Positions 32,746 through 41,238 of a DNA stretch of 64,000 nucleotides are shown here, piece by piece. The stretch is from Flavobacterium sp. UBA7665 (lineage in GTDB: Bacteria > Bacteroidota > Bacteroidia > Flavobacteriales > Flavobacteriaceae), in assembly GCA_002483285.1 (NCBI GenBank), contig DLHP01000029.1, positions 188,911 through 252,910 of the forward strand. The letters are read 5' to 3'. The number at the start of each line of letters is the position of its first letter. The stretch's first letter is position 1. The notes below the pieces were generated by a model. It had not been told where the DNA came from. It ran no database searches and was given only the letters and a program-made list of their open reading frames with translations. A program made the translations under genes and the position numbers.

Positions 32746-34284
32746 TTACGATGCTTCCATAGCTTCTTGTAGATGAGTATTGAGGTAAATCGGTTCTTGT
32801 GCTTTTCTGTTGAGTAGGTATTCGTAAGCCACTTCGTATTCCTTGATGAATTTATCGATGGTGAAATTGTCGATGACTTTCTTGCGTGCCGCTGCTCCCA
32901 TTTGTTTCCTTAAGGCTTCGTCTTGCAACAGCGTTACAACACTATTCCCGATGGCCACGTGGTCTTTGGGTTTGCAGATGAATCCGCAGGTTTCGTCTAA
33001 AGCTTCGGTTACGCCACCTACATCAGTAGCCACTACTGGGATTCCACAGCTCATAGATTCTAGTACAGTGTACGGGAAACCCTCTGAGATCGACGTTAGG
33101 ATTGAAATGTCGCCTTCGCAGAACAATTGGTGTGGTTTATCGTGGTAACCGGCAAGGAAAAAGTTCTTTTCGAGACCTAATTTTTTAATTAAGTCGTTAC
33201 ATTCCTTGGTATATTCAGGAACGGCGTTGTTGTCACCGTAAACCAAATATCTAACGTTTGGAATGGTTTCTTTAGCAACCCCACATGATTTGATCATCGT
33301 AATCACGTCTTTGAGTTCAAATATACGCGCTGCAGCAACCACGGTAGGAATACCCTCTAAGTGGGTAGGTTTTGGAGCCGGAACAAAAAGTTCGTGATCA
33401 ATACCGTTGTAGATGACATCGATTTTATTTGGATGTGCACCGTACATTTTCTCCCAAGACATATTGAATTTGTTTACAGAAAGGATAATGTCGGCCTTGT
33501 AGTAAACCAATCTCGTGATACACTCAGAGAATTTAATGAGTAGGTTTTTTAGGAAAAACGAATACTCTGAAGAGTTGATGGCAATCAAACGCTCACGGAT
33601 AAAAACGCCGTGCTCGGTAGCCATGATAGGCGTTCCGTATTTGTATTTAAGAACCAAGGCCGGAATAACCGGGAAACCTGACAACGTCAAATGCGAGATG
33701 TCTACTTTAGGCACATCGATAGAAATTGGGATCAGGAATCGGTAAATCCAACGCATACCTACGGTGAAATCATATAAAGTGGCCTCGTAGTGACCGTCTT
33801 TGGCGATTACCGCCGAGAGTGTCTTGCAGAATGATTTCCAAACCGCAAGGCTTTTCATGGTTTTCTTGTAATCGTGTTTTTGGAAGAACTGCCACATGTC
33901 AAAAATCGTTTCATCGATTTCTTCTACATCGGCATTCACATCGTAAATATGGGCAAGCAACCTTTCAAAAATCGGGATGAAAACCGTTTCAATGTTGCTT
34001 TCGTCCTCTTGCTCTTTGCGGTTGACAGTTTTGTAGTATCTTTTGCCGTAGCTCAACAATTCTTGTGGTTCTAGCGGTGACCATAACGGAACCTGTATGA
34101 TGTTCTTTACGCTTTCGCTCATCTCATACTTGGGTTTGGTCTCGAAATCGGCATTGATAGAATACAATGTATAATCCACGTTACGCACTTTGTTGCAAAG
34201 CATGTGCGCCCAGGTAGAAACTCCGCCGCCATTAAAAGGATAAGTTCCTTCTAAAATTAACATCACATCGTATTTGTTCTTCAT
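32746..34284 (-). CDS. pelF: PelF-like GT4 glycosyltransferase
   Basis: 512 residues from ATG at 34284; a TTG 30 bases upstream is in frame but the ATG directly precedes the conserved KYDVMLILEGTYPFNGGG. The long N-terminal domain with VSTWAHMLCNKV is specific to PelF. The C-terminal GT-B donor domain has SISEGFPYTVLESMSCGIPV (the E-x7-E motif) and DVGGVTEAL. PelF is the cytosolic polymerase that uses UDP-linked hexosamine donors to make Pel. It is the first gene of the five-gene operon and its long upstream region carries the likely promoter. Confidence 0.9.
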   Translation of the reverse strand: MKNKYDVMLILEGTYPFNGGGVSTWAHMLCNKVRNVDYTLYSINADFETKPKYEMSESVKNIIQVPLWSPLEPQELLSYGKRYYKTVNRKEQEDESNIETVFIPIFERLLAHIYDVNADVEEIDETIFDMWQFFQKHDYKKTMKSLAVWKSFCKTLSAVIAKDGHYEATLYDFTVGMRWIYRFLIPISIDVPKVDISHLTLSGFPVIPALVLKYKYGTPIMATEHGVFIRERLIAINSSEYSFFLKNLLIKFSECITRLVYYKADIILSVNKFNMSWEKMYGAHPNKIDVIYNGIDHELFVPAPKPTHLEGIPTVVAAARIFELKDVITMIKSCGVAKETIPNVRYLVYGDNNAVPEYTKECNDLIKKLGLEKNFFLAGYHDKPHQLFCEGDISILTSISEGFPYTVLESMSCGIPVVATDVGGVTEALDETCGFICKPKDHVAIGNSVVTLLQDEALRKQMGAAARKKVIDNFTIDKFIKEYEVAYEYLLNRKAQEPIYLNTHLQEAMEAS

Positions 34285-34671
34285 CGTTGTACTGTATTTA
34301 CTCACTTTAATCAAGCTTTTGGAAAGCCGAATATTAATTCTCCGTTTTTTTATTACTTGTCTAGCGTGGTGGCATTTCTAAAAATTCGTTGGATTTTACC
34401 AACGCATTTCATCTACTAAACGAAACTTCTGTAAAAATTGAATTGTTAAAGATTCACGCCTTTTTAACATATGTTTCTGAAGCAAAGATATTTTCCCTAT
34501 TCCTAATAAAAAAAAAATACGCGTGAAATCAGTTGTAAACACTCATATAGTCGATGAAGTGCACAAATTGGATCGATAAAACACCAAAGAAAAAAAATGT
34601 TAAAAAAAATAAGTAAAGTACGTCGATAAAATGATGTATTTCATCGAGTTGACCCGAAAACGTTTGAGCAA
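34285..34671 (-). promoter_or_regulatory. Control region of the Pel-type operon
   Basis: 387 AT-rich bases between pelF and the helicase gene stop, with no ORF. On the minus strand a -7 box TATCTTTG (TAnnTTTG) lies at 34483-34490, giving a leader of about 190 bases; no matching -33 TTG was found. Upstream of it (higher coordinates) are GTCGATGAAGTG at 34550-34561, ATCGATAAAACA at 34572-34583, GTCGATAAAATG at 34622-34633 and ATCGAG at about 34643. These resemble motifs upstream of the DUF4832 gene, suggesting a shared regulator. Nothing else was recognised in this stretch. Confidence 0.5.
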
Positions 34672-36198
34672 TTAAAAGTGCTTTTCGCGGAATTTTTTCC
34701 CGATTAGCAAATTCAGTTTGAGTTTGTAGTCTTCAATAAGCCATTCGCGGTAATTTTTGCTGCAATGGCTCAGGCAATTCGCATAACGTTTCATGCGGCA
34801 TTCTATGTCCGGGACGAGTTCGCGGGCCAATTGTTTGGCATCGAATAATTTTGAAGTATTGTCAATGCACATATTGGCGTGTTGCTCAAGCGATTTTTCT
34901 ATAACCACCTTGGATCTTAAGTTTTGCTTGACGGCGCGTTTGTGCTCTTCATCCACATCGAATGAGATGTCGGCAGTCTTGGCAAACTTCTCGCGCAACT
35001 CTGCGGGCATCTGGTATTTGAAGTACAGTTCTATTTCGGCGTCGTCACGCAGGTTTTCAAGGTAGAATTCGGGCGCTTTAAAAATATGCTGCCAATCTAC
35101 AGGCTCATTCCACAATCCAAAACGCGCGGCATTGTTCCCCAGGTCGATCACTACAAAACTATCCTTATTGGGAAGACGGCGTGAGCCACGTCCAATCATC
35201 TGAAAGTATAGTGTGAGCGACTTGGTGGCCCGATTGAGGATGATGGTTTCTACGGTAGGTTCATCAAAACCGGTGGTTAAAATCCCAACCGAAGTCAGGA
35301 TGGCATCGGGCGTTTTCTTAAACCACGCTAGGATGTCCCGACGGTCCTCAGGACTGCTGGTATTGTCCAGGTGACGGATGGCATAACCTGCTTCGCGAAA
35401 GGTTTCGTAAACGTATAACGAAGTGTTGATTCCGTTGTTGAAAATCAGCGTCTTCTTCCCTAGCGATTTCTCGGTATAGGCATGCAGCAGTTTTTCCTGC
35501 ATCATCATGTTCGAGTACAAGTCGTCTGAAGACTTCACTGTATAATCGCCATTGATACCTACTTTAAGCGAAGTAAGCCCAACGTCGTAGCTGTAAGTCA
35601 CTGCTTTGGCGAGATAGCCTTGTTCAATCAATGATGAGATGGGATCGCCAACGATGAGCTCGTCGTAATTCTCATGCATCGGCATTTTGATGTTTGAGCT
35701 TAAAGGTGTCGCGGTCACACCCAATATAAAAGCGTTCTTGAACGAATTCAGGAGTTTGCGAAACGAGTTGTAATGCGCCTCATCGATAATGACCAAACCA
35801 ATGTTATCCAGGTGCAGTTTTTCGTCGTTGATGCGGTTTTTCAAGGTCTCGACCATCGCCACAAAACACGAATAATCGTTCTGGTCGGGCAGTTCCTTGA
35901 CCTTGCTGTTGATGATCTTGTTGTTGACATCAAATCCGGTGAGCATTTTTGAGGTCTGTTTGCACAACTCAATACGGTGCGTAAGTACCACTACTTTTTT
36001 ATCGTGTTTGGACAAATACCGCCTTACGATTTCAGAAAAAATCACAGTCTTTCCTCCGCCAGTAGGCAATTGATACAACAAGTGGTGGTTGGCGGGCGCG
36101 TTATCGAGACGATCGAAAATGGCGTCGATATCCCCTTTCTGGTAGCTGTAAAGCTCCTTCTTTTCTTCGATTTCTATGGCTAAATCTTTTTCGGACAT
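34672..36198 (-). CDS. DEAD/DEAH-box superfamily 2 helicase
   Basis: 508 residues from ATG at 36198, chosen because MSEKDLAIE follows a good promoter and the upstream in-frame segment overlaps that promoter. Motifs: I LPTGGGKT, II IIDEAH, III TATPL, V TGFDEP, VI QMIGRGSRR. This is the RadD/SSL2-like type of SF2 helicase, with a C-terminal helical extension of about 120 residues containing three or four cysteines (ANMCIDN, DIECRM, ANCLSHCS). It probably remodels DNA or RNA in repair; a specific role is not deducible. It stands alone, transcribed from its own promoter. Confidence 0.85.
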   Translation of the reverse strand: MSEKDLAIEIEEKKELYSYQKGDIDAIFDRLDNAPANHHLLYQLPTGGGKTVIFSEIVRRYLSKHDKKVVVLTHRIELCKQTSKMLTGFDVNNKIINSKVKELPDQNDYSCFVAMVETLKNRINDEKLHLDNIGLVIIDEAHYNSFRKLLNSFKNAFILGVTATPLSSNIKMPMHENYDELIVGDPISSLIEQGYLAKAVTYSYDVGLTSLKVGINGDYTVKSSDDLYSNMMMQEKLLHAYTEKSLGKKTLIFNNGINTSLYVYETFREAGYAIRHLDNTSSPEDRRDILAWFKKTPDAILTSVGILTTGFDEPTVETIILNRATKSLTLYFQMIGRGSRRLPNKDSFVVIDLGNNAARFGLWNEPVDWQHIFKAPEFYLENLRDDAEIELYFKYQMPAELREKFAKTADISFDVDEEHKRAVKQNLRSKVVIEKSLEQHANMCIDNTSKLFDAKQLARELVPDIECRMKRYANCLSHCSKNYREWLIEDYKLKLNLLIGKKFREKHF

Positions 36199-36216
36199 AT
36201 CGTTTTTTGAATTTTG

Positions 36217-36246
36217 CAAAACTACGCCTAAAAAAGAGTTATTCAA
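36217..36246 (-). promoter_or_regulatory. Promoter of the helicase gene
   Basis: On the minus strand a -7 box TAGTTTTG (36217-36224) and a -33 TTG (36244-36246) are separated by 19 bases, matching the Bacteroidota consensus TTG-N19-TAnnTTTG. The -7 box is 18 bases before the helicase ATG. Confidence 0.6.
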
Positions 36247-36384
36247 TATTTTAAAAAGTTAAATCTCAAAATTGGTGTGATAGGACGCACAATATCGGTT
36301 CAAATTGCGAATTTTAAAAAGGGAAGATTTTGTAAAAGATACTGGATTATTTGAGGGAATAAAATCGGCTCATGACTTTAAATC

Positions 36385-36858
36385 TTATGCCGCATTAATG
36401 TCTTCATCGCTGTTTTTGGCTTTGGCCACTTGAGCTAATTTTATAATCACATCGATGGTACTCACATTTCTTTCACGGCTTACCCGTGTGTTGTCAAAAT
36501 GCATGACGTTGCTTTTACTTCTTAGTGCATTGGCAAAAATGGATTGAATAACGGCGACATCGTAATTATATTGAAGCAGGCCCGAAACCCTAAGGCTGAT
36601 AACCGCGGTGTCTTGTAAGCCATCAAAAAAAGCTTCACTGATTACTTTATCGTGGTATCCGATGTAGATTTTTGTATACAACTTGTTGTCAATCAAACCG
36701 GCGATGACATAACGCATGACCTGGCTTTGGTTCCAATGGTCTTTGAATATCAGCAGACGCGACACATTGGGAATCGAAAAAATGAAAGTCAAGCGGTCTT
36801 GGGCAAACAGTTTGGTATGCATGTCATGAGTTTGAAACAAATGTCCCCAATATTTCAC
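36385..36858 (-). CDS. Hypothetical protein
   Basis: 157 residues, mixed alpha/beta, no signal peptide or membrane segment. It contains LTFIFSIPNVSRLLIFKDHWNQ and an Asn/Asp-rich C-terminus. I do not recognise the family. The gene follows the DUF6155-like gene by 29 bases on the same strand, so both are probably one transcript. The coding pattern agrees with its neighbours, and no competing frame is convincing. Confidence 0.6.
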   Translation of the reverse strand: MKYWGHLFQTHDMHTKLFAQDRLTFIFSIPNVSRLLIFKDHWNQSQVMRYVIAGLIDNKLYTKIYIGYHDKVISEAFFDGLQDTAVISLRVSGLLQYNYDVAVIQSIFANALRSKSNVMHFDNTRVSRERNVSTIDVIIKLAQVAKAKNSDEDINAA

Positions 36859-36887
36859 GGTTTGCTTTACAGAATTTAACTCGTCTT

Positions 36888-37397
36888 TTACAGCATATCC
36901 ATCACGCGGCCAAATTCATATTTGTTTTCCCAATTTTGCCTGCCCGTTTCATTGACGATATCCGTGAGGCGTTGTTTAAAATCGGATGTTATTCCGTTCG
37001 CAATGATGTAATTCACGGCTTGTTCGAAAGAATTGAGCATGCTTTTGTAAAACGATGCATATCGCATTTCGCGGCGCGCCGAGTATTTTTGAGCCACTTC
37101 GATTGCGTAAAGCATGACATCGGCCACCGCAAAAGGATCTACGCCCAGCACAAGAAAATGCTTGATATACTTTTGCGCGGTAGATCGGCGCAATTTGGCG
37201 CGTTTGGTTTTGACCGGAAAATACTCGTTGGCAATTTTGGTCTTGGCCTCGCCTACCAGCTTTTCCTCTTTGGGATTGAATACAAAGTCGTAGTAGGTCT
37301 TCACGTCCCCGAATTTATCATACAAATCCAACAACTGTTCTTCAAGCTGCGGCTTATCTAAGCCATCCAGGTATTTTTTTAAATCGCGTTTGCTCAT
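36888..37397 (-). CDS. DUF6155-like protein
   Basis: 169 residues, highly helical and basic, soluble. The sequence (KRDLKKYLDGLDKPQLEEQ, then KRAKLRRSTAQKYIKHFLVLG) matches flavobacterial proteins that I remember as DUF6155. No function is known to me. It starts 18 bases downstream of a well-formed promoter shared back-to-back with the DUF3817/channel genes. Confidence 0.7.
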   Translation of the reverse strand: MSKRDLKKYLDGLDKPQLEEQLLDLYDKFGDVKTYYDFVFNPKEEKLVGEAKTKIANEYFPVKTKRAKLRRSTAQKYIKHFLVLGVDPFAVADVMLYAIEVAQKYSARREMRYASFYKSMLNSFEQAVNYIIANGITSDFKQRLTDIVNETGRQNWENKYEFGRVMDML

Positions 37398-37414
37398 AAC
37401 TTTAAAAACTATTG

Positions 37415-37447
37415 CAAAAGTAAACTAGTTTATGTTTTAATTCTCAA
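37415..37447 (-). promoter_or_regulatory. Promoter of the DUF6155-like operon
   Basis: On the minus strand a -7 box TACTTTTG (37415-37422) and a -33 TTG (37445-37447) lie 22 bases apart, within the usual Bacteroidota range. The -7 box is 18 bases before the ATG at 37397. Confidence 0.5.
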
Positions 37448-37458
37448 CACGGATTGCC

Positions 37459-37466
37459 TAATTTTG
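37459..37466 (+). promoter_or_regulatory. Candidate -7 box for the DUF3817/channel operon
   Basis: TAATTTTG fits TAnnTTTG, 28 bases before the ATG at 37494, back-to-back with the minus-strand promoter. No clear -33 TTG was found, so this is a weaker call. Confidence 0.4.
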
Positions 37467-37493
37467 TGCCACACGAATCAAAAAAAGGCTAGT

Positions 37494-37778
37494 ATGCTTA
37501 AGGTTTTTAAAATTGTCGCATTGCTTGAGGGCGTTTCTTATATCACTTTATTCTCCAACATGCTGTTGGTAAAACCCAACAATCCTGAGTTGTATCACAC
37601 TTTGCTGTTTCCTGTCGGGATGGCACATGGCTTGCTGTTTGTGGCTTATATCATATTGGCTGTGATGCTCAAATTTGAGGAAAACTGGGATTGGAAAAAG
37701 TTTGGGCTCATTTGTTTGGCTTCTATAGTTCCGTTCGGTACGTTTTACATCGAGAAGAAATACCTGAGAAGTGCATAA
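37494..37778 (+). CDS. DUF3817 membrane protein
   Basis: 94 residues from ATG at 37494, with three membrane segments. The start LKVFKIVALLEGVSYITLF and the central VGMAHGLLFVAYIILA are typical of DUF3817 proteins (related to YdzA-like membrane proteins). The function is unknown. Its last codons overlap the GTG start of the mechanosensitive channel gene by 8 bases, so they are co-translated. Confidence 0.8.
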   Translation: MLKVFKIVALLEGVSYITLFSNMLLVKPNNPELYHTLLFPVGMAHGLLFVAYIILAVMLKFEENWDWKKFGLICLASIVPFGTFYIEKKYLRSA

Positions 37779-39033
37779 AATCCTGGAGAAAATATTTGGC
37801 TGGTGTTATCCCCTATTTAGCAAATGGCATATTGGCGATACGGTTGCTTCTTACGCCAGTGTCGTGGTCAATATTGTAATATTGTCGCTTTTTGCGTATT
37901 GTATCTACTTGATTTTTAGGTTTGTATTGGTGACCTTGATGGCGGTGATTGCCAAACGTACCAAAACCAAATTCGACGATTTACTGATTTCTAACAAAAC
38001 CGCGAAATACATCGCCCACTTGATTCCATTGCTGTTTATCTACAAGTCGGTTCCGGTTATCCTCGAAGATTTTGTGTATTGGGAATCGGTCTTCGGGAAA
38101 CTCGTGGGTGTGTACATCATCCTGCTGATATTGTGGATTGTACGCACCATTTTCAATGCGTTGCGCGACCACCTCAAACAAATCCCGGCTTATAGTGACA
38201 AGCCCATTGATAGTTACATCCAGATTATTATGATTGTCCTTTGGATGATTGGCATAACGGTTATTATTTCTGAACTTTTCAATGTAAAAACCAATACTTT
38301 ACTGGGAACTTTTGGAGCGGTGTCGGCCATTATCATCCTTATTTTTAGGGATACGATCTTAGGATTTGTCGCCAGTGTACAGGTTTCGCTCAACGATATG
38401 GTTCGCATCGGCGACTGGATTACTTTTGATAAGTACGGTGCCGATGGCGATGTGATTGAGATCAACCTCGCCACAGTAAAAGTGCGCAATTTTGACAATA
38501 CCACAACTACGATTCCAACCTACAGCATGATTTCTGATTCGTTCCGCAATTGGCGCGGCATGCTCAATTCAGACGGACGACGCATCAAACGCCACATCCT
38601 GATCAAAGCCAAAAGCATCCGATTTTTAGATGAAGCAGAGCTCGAGAAACTCAAAAAAATCCAGTTGATTGCTGCCTATATTGAAAATCGCCAGTCCGAG
38701 ATCAATAAATTCAATGAACACCACCAAATTGACAAATCTATTCCCATCAATGGTCGCAACATCACCAACTTTGGATTGTTCAGGAAATACATCACCCAGT
38801 ATCTACAAAACTACCCAAGTTTAAACAAAGACATGATATTGCTTTGCAGGCAGTTACAGCCTACATCTCAAGGTATCCCTTTAGAAATCTACACCTTCAC
38901 CAAAGACAAACGTTTTGAGAATTATGAGTACATCATGTCAGACATATTCGATCATGTTTTTGCTGCGATCGTCTATTTTGACCTGGAGATCTTCGAGCTG
39001 CCATCCGAAGGAAAAACCGTTTATGAAAATTAG
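37771..39033 (+). CDS. MscS-family mechanosensitive ion channel (YbdG-like)
   Basis: 420 residues from a GTG start overlapping the previous stop. Five membrane segments lie in residues 20-200, with the pore-lining helix and beta domain at GTFGAVSAIIILIFRDTILGFVAS and VRIGDWITF. The C-terminal cytoplasmic domain of about 200 residues contains a hydrophilic insertion (residues about 300-340). The length and TTTIPTYSMISDSFRNW segment resemble YbdG/MscM of Escherichia coli (about 415 residues). It would release solutes on hypo-osmotic shock. Confidence 0.87.
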   Translation: MHKILEKIFGWCYPLFSKWHIGDTVASYASVVVNIVILSLFAYCIYLIFRFVLVTLMAVIAKRTKTKFDDLLISNKTAKYIAHLIPLLFIYKSVPVILEDFVYWESVFGKLVGVYIILLILWIVRTIFNALRDHLKQIPAYSDKPIDSYIQIIMIVLWMIGITVIISELFNVKTNTLLGTFGAVSAIIILIFRDTILGFVASVQVSLNDMVRIGDWITFDKYGADGDVIEINLATVKVRNFDNTTTTIPTYSMISDSFRNWRGMLNSDGRRIKRHILIKAKSIRFLDEAELEKLKKIQLIAAYIENRQSEINKFNEHHQIDKSIPINGRNITNFGLFRKYITQYLQNYPSLNKDMILLCRQLQPTSQGIPLEIYTFTKDKRFENYEYIMSDIFDHVFAAIVYFDLEIFELPSEGKTVYEN

Positions 39034-39167
39034 TGCAGAATCGTTAATTTTCGGCGTATTTATTTATCAATCGACGGTTAAATTTTGAGATTGGCAATAG
39101 CGGCTGCAAATCGTTATTTTAGGGCGAAGTAAATGGGCAAAAAATTAGAATTTTAAAAGTAAACTCC

Positions 39168-39175
39168 TATATTTG
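39168..39175 (+). promoter_or_regulatory. Candidate -7 box of the OmpA-family gene
   Basis: TATATTTG matches TAnnTTTG, 52 bases before the ATG at 39228. The intergenic region 39034-39227 contains no other recognised feature. Confidence 0.45.
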
Positions 39176-39227
39176 CAAATTAAATGTTAATTTTCGGCTC
39201 AATAAAGTCAAAAACCTTACAATAATT

Positions 39228-40592
39228 ATGAAACGAAGTTTACTGCTATTTTCCTTTGCCCTATTACCGTTCGCCAGTATCGCACAAAAAGAAGATTCAA
39301 AAGAAGCCGAAGATGTGGTAAGCAATGCCTTATCATACAACAAGTGGACGATTGAATTGACTACCGGAAATGCCAAAGGAACCAAGCCTTTTTCCGATGG
39401 TTATTATTCAAGTAGGGCCGATACTTATTTGGGTAGTTTCAGGCTTAACAACTTCAGTATAGGTACAAGATACATGTTCAGCGCCAAATTCGGGCTTAAA
39501 GCCGATGTGAGCTACGACTTGTTCCAAAACAACAAAAAGACCTTGAGTAAAACCTTTAAGATGGAGCAATACCGTCTTGGAGTCCAAGGCGTCGTAAATG
39601 CCTCAAGGCTTTTCAACATTCAGGAACCACTCGGGAGATTGGGCTTTTTGATTCATGCGGGTGTGGTAGTTGCACAAGCGACGCCAAAGTTCGATACCGT
39701 GCCTGACATGAGTCTTCCGCTCAAATCTTCGAATGCCAATTACAACAAGGGAGAATTGAATGGCGGTGTAATTTTTGGTATTTCGCCAGAGTTTAGGGTT
39801 GCTAAGAAATTCTCAATCATCGGTGATTTCAGTACTATTGCCAATTTCAGACAGCACTACGCCTGGGACGGACACAACTCTGATGACGCCAACAACTTGT
39901 CAGGACAGATGATCATAATGTCGCTTGGACTTACCTACTCGTTTGGTAAGGAAGAAATGCACGGTGACTGGGCAATCTTAGATGAAAACAAGCTTGAAGA
40001 AATCGAAGCACTCGACAAACGTATCGGAGACCTCGAATCTATGATGAACGATTCTGATAAAGACGGTGTACCAGATTACCTTGACGTAGAGAACAATTCT
40101 ATCGCCGGAGTTGCCGTAGATACCAAAGGACGTATGGTAGACCTCAATAAAAACGGAATCCCAGACGAACTTGAAAAATATATGTCTGATACTTTCGTAG
40201 ACAAATCAAAAGTGTCAGAAACGATTTCCCAGGCCAATTCCGACATGATCAAAAAACTGATCAACGAAGGTTACGTAACCACCTATTTCGATACGGCCAA
40301 AACCAAGCCAACCAACGTTTCTACAGAAGGTATTGATTTCATGCTGACATACTTGAGAAACAATCCGTCAGCTACCATCGATATCGTCGGTCATGCCGAT
40401 GAAATCGGGAAAAGCGCCTACAACGATAAGTTGGCCATTGAAAGGGCAAACAGTGTGAAGAACACCTTAATCAAAGCAGGTATTCCTGCCTCAAGGCTCA
40501 ATGTGGTTTCACAAGGCGAAGACAGCTCGGTAGCTGTAGACTCACCCGAAGCCAGAAGACTCGTAAGAAGGGTTACTTTCAAAGTCAAATAA
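39228..40592 (+). CDS. OmpA-family outer-membrane protein with calcium-binding repeats
   Basis: 454 residues. The signal peptide ends near PFASIAQ (residue 19). Residues 35-240 form a predicted 8-strand barrel (LTYSFGKEEMHGDW at its end). The linker contains thrombospondin-type-3-like calcium repeats (NDSDKDGVPDYLD, DLNKNGIPDEL). Residues 330-454 are an OmpA peptidoglycan-binding domain (IVGHADEIGKSAYNDKLAIERA and SQGEDSS). It tethers the outer membrane to peptidoglycan. It is a single gene with its own promoter-like box and terminator. Confidence 0.92.
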   Translation: MKRSLLLFSFALLPFASIAQKEDSKEAEDVVSNALSYNKWTIELTTGNAKGTKPFSDGYYSSRADTYLGSFRLNNFSIGTRYMFSAKFGLKADVSYDLFQNNKKTLSKTFKMEQYRLGVQGVVNASRLFNIQEPLGRLGFLIHAGVVVAQATPKFDTVPDMSLPLKSSNANYNKGELNGGVIFGISPEFRVAKKFSIIGDFSTIANFRQHYAWDGHNSDDANNLSGQMIIMSLGLTYSFGKEEMHGDWAILDENKLEEIEALDKRIGDLESMMNDSDKDGVPDYLDVENNSIAGVAVDTKGRMVDLNKNGIPDELEKYMSDTFVDKSKVSETISQANSDMIKKLINEGYVTTYFDTAKTKPTNVSTEGIDFMLTYLRNNPSATIDIVGHADEIGKSAYNDKLAIERANSVKNTLIKAGIPASRLNVVSQGEDSSVAVDSPEARRLVRRVTFKVK

Positions 40593-40619
40593 TTAACAAT
40601 CCATTATTGATAAGTATCA

Positions 40620-40652
40620 AAATCCGCTGTTTAAACGCAGCGGATTTTTTTT
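40620..40652 (+). terminator. Rho-independent terminator after the OmpA-family gene
   Basis: The stem AATCCGCTG / CAGCGGATT with a loop of about eight bases is followed by eight T residues. Confidence 0.88.
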
Positions 40653-40666
40653 ACCTTTAAAAGAAA

Positions 40667-41065
40667 ATGGATACCCGAAACCAATTCATTACAGATTTTC
40701 GCGGCGAAATGCTCGGAACTGTAACCGCACAATCGTCTGCAGAAGAAGTTTTCCAGAACCAAACCCTACGCCCTATTTTAAAGTTGCAGAACGACTTGCT
40801 CGTAGAAGTCTTCAGGAATTATATTACCAAAAGCAAAACCGACTTCTTTCATTTCCCTGTCGAGAAGAAACTGCAGTTTATAGAAAACAGCATCCAGCGC
40901 GACATCAAGTTCCGCAACTCACTCAAAGGCATTATTATCGGGCTTTTCACGGTTACCGAATATACCGAGTACATCCAGAATTCCTCTTCACTCAACAAAC
41001 GCATGATGTCGATGCTCATCGAGCGGCTCAAAAACCAGGTGCAAATTTTTGAAACAGCGCTTTGA
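40667..41065 (+). CDS. Conserved hypothetical protein
   Basis: 132 residues, soluble, helical, with no signal peptide. The N-terminus reads NQFITDFRGEMLGTV and the middle KLQFIENSIQRDIKFRNSLKG. Similar flavobacterial proteins are, as I remember, often labelled glyoxalase in databases, but no glyoxalase metal-site pattern is visible here, so I do not use that name. It starts 14 bases after a terminator, and a separate promoter must lie within or after the terminator region. Confidence 0.7.
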   Translation: MDTRNQFITDFRGEMLGTVTAQSSAEEVFQNQTLRPILKLQNDLLVEVFRNYITKSKTDFFHFPVEKKLQFIENSIQRDIKFRNSLKGIIIGLFTVTEYTEYIQNSSSLNKRMMSMLIERLKNQVQIFETAL

Positions 41066-41205
41066 GTTTAATGGTTTTATTGACAAACCGTTAATCCGTC
41101 AGCGTTATATAGGATTAAATTGCCTTTTCGTTAAATTTCGGGACAGTTTCTCTAAATTGTCATAATAGTGTGCGAAAACACCAATAAACGCGCGCGACTG
41201 TTGAA

Positions 41206-41213
41206 TATTTTTG
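41206..41213 (+). promoter_or_regulatory. Candidate -7 box of the ATP-grasp cluster, plus-strand arm
   Basis: TATTTTTG matches TAnnTTTG, 25 bases before the ATG at 41239. The 173-base gap upstream holds no other recognised feature. Confidence 0.4.
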
Positions 41214-41238
41214 CTATAATTGTTTAAATATTTTTTTG

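Noticed and set aside
34285..34671. A toxin-antitoxin or small-RNA gene upstream of pelF
   Set aside because: Only short, low-complexity AT-rich frames occur and no terminator-like hairpin is present inside the region.
40667..41065. Glyoxalase identity for the 132-residue protein
   Set aside because: No glyoxalase/VOC beta-alpha-beta-beta-beta pattern with His/Glu metal ligands can be seen; it is kept as hypothetical.
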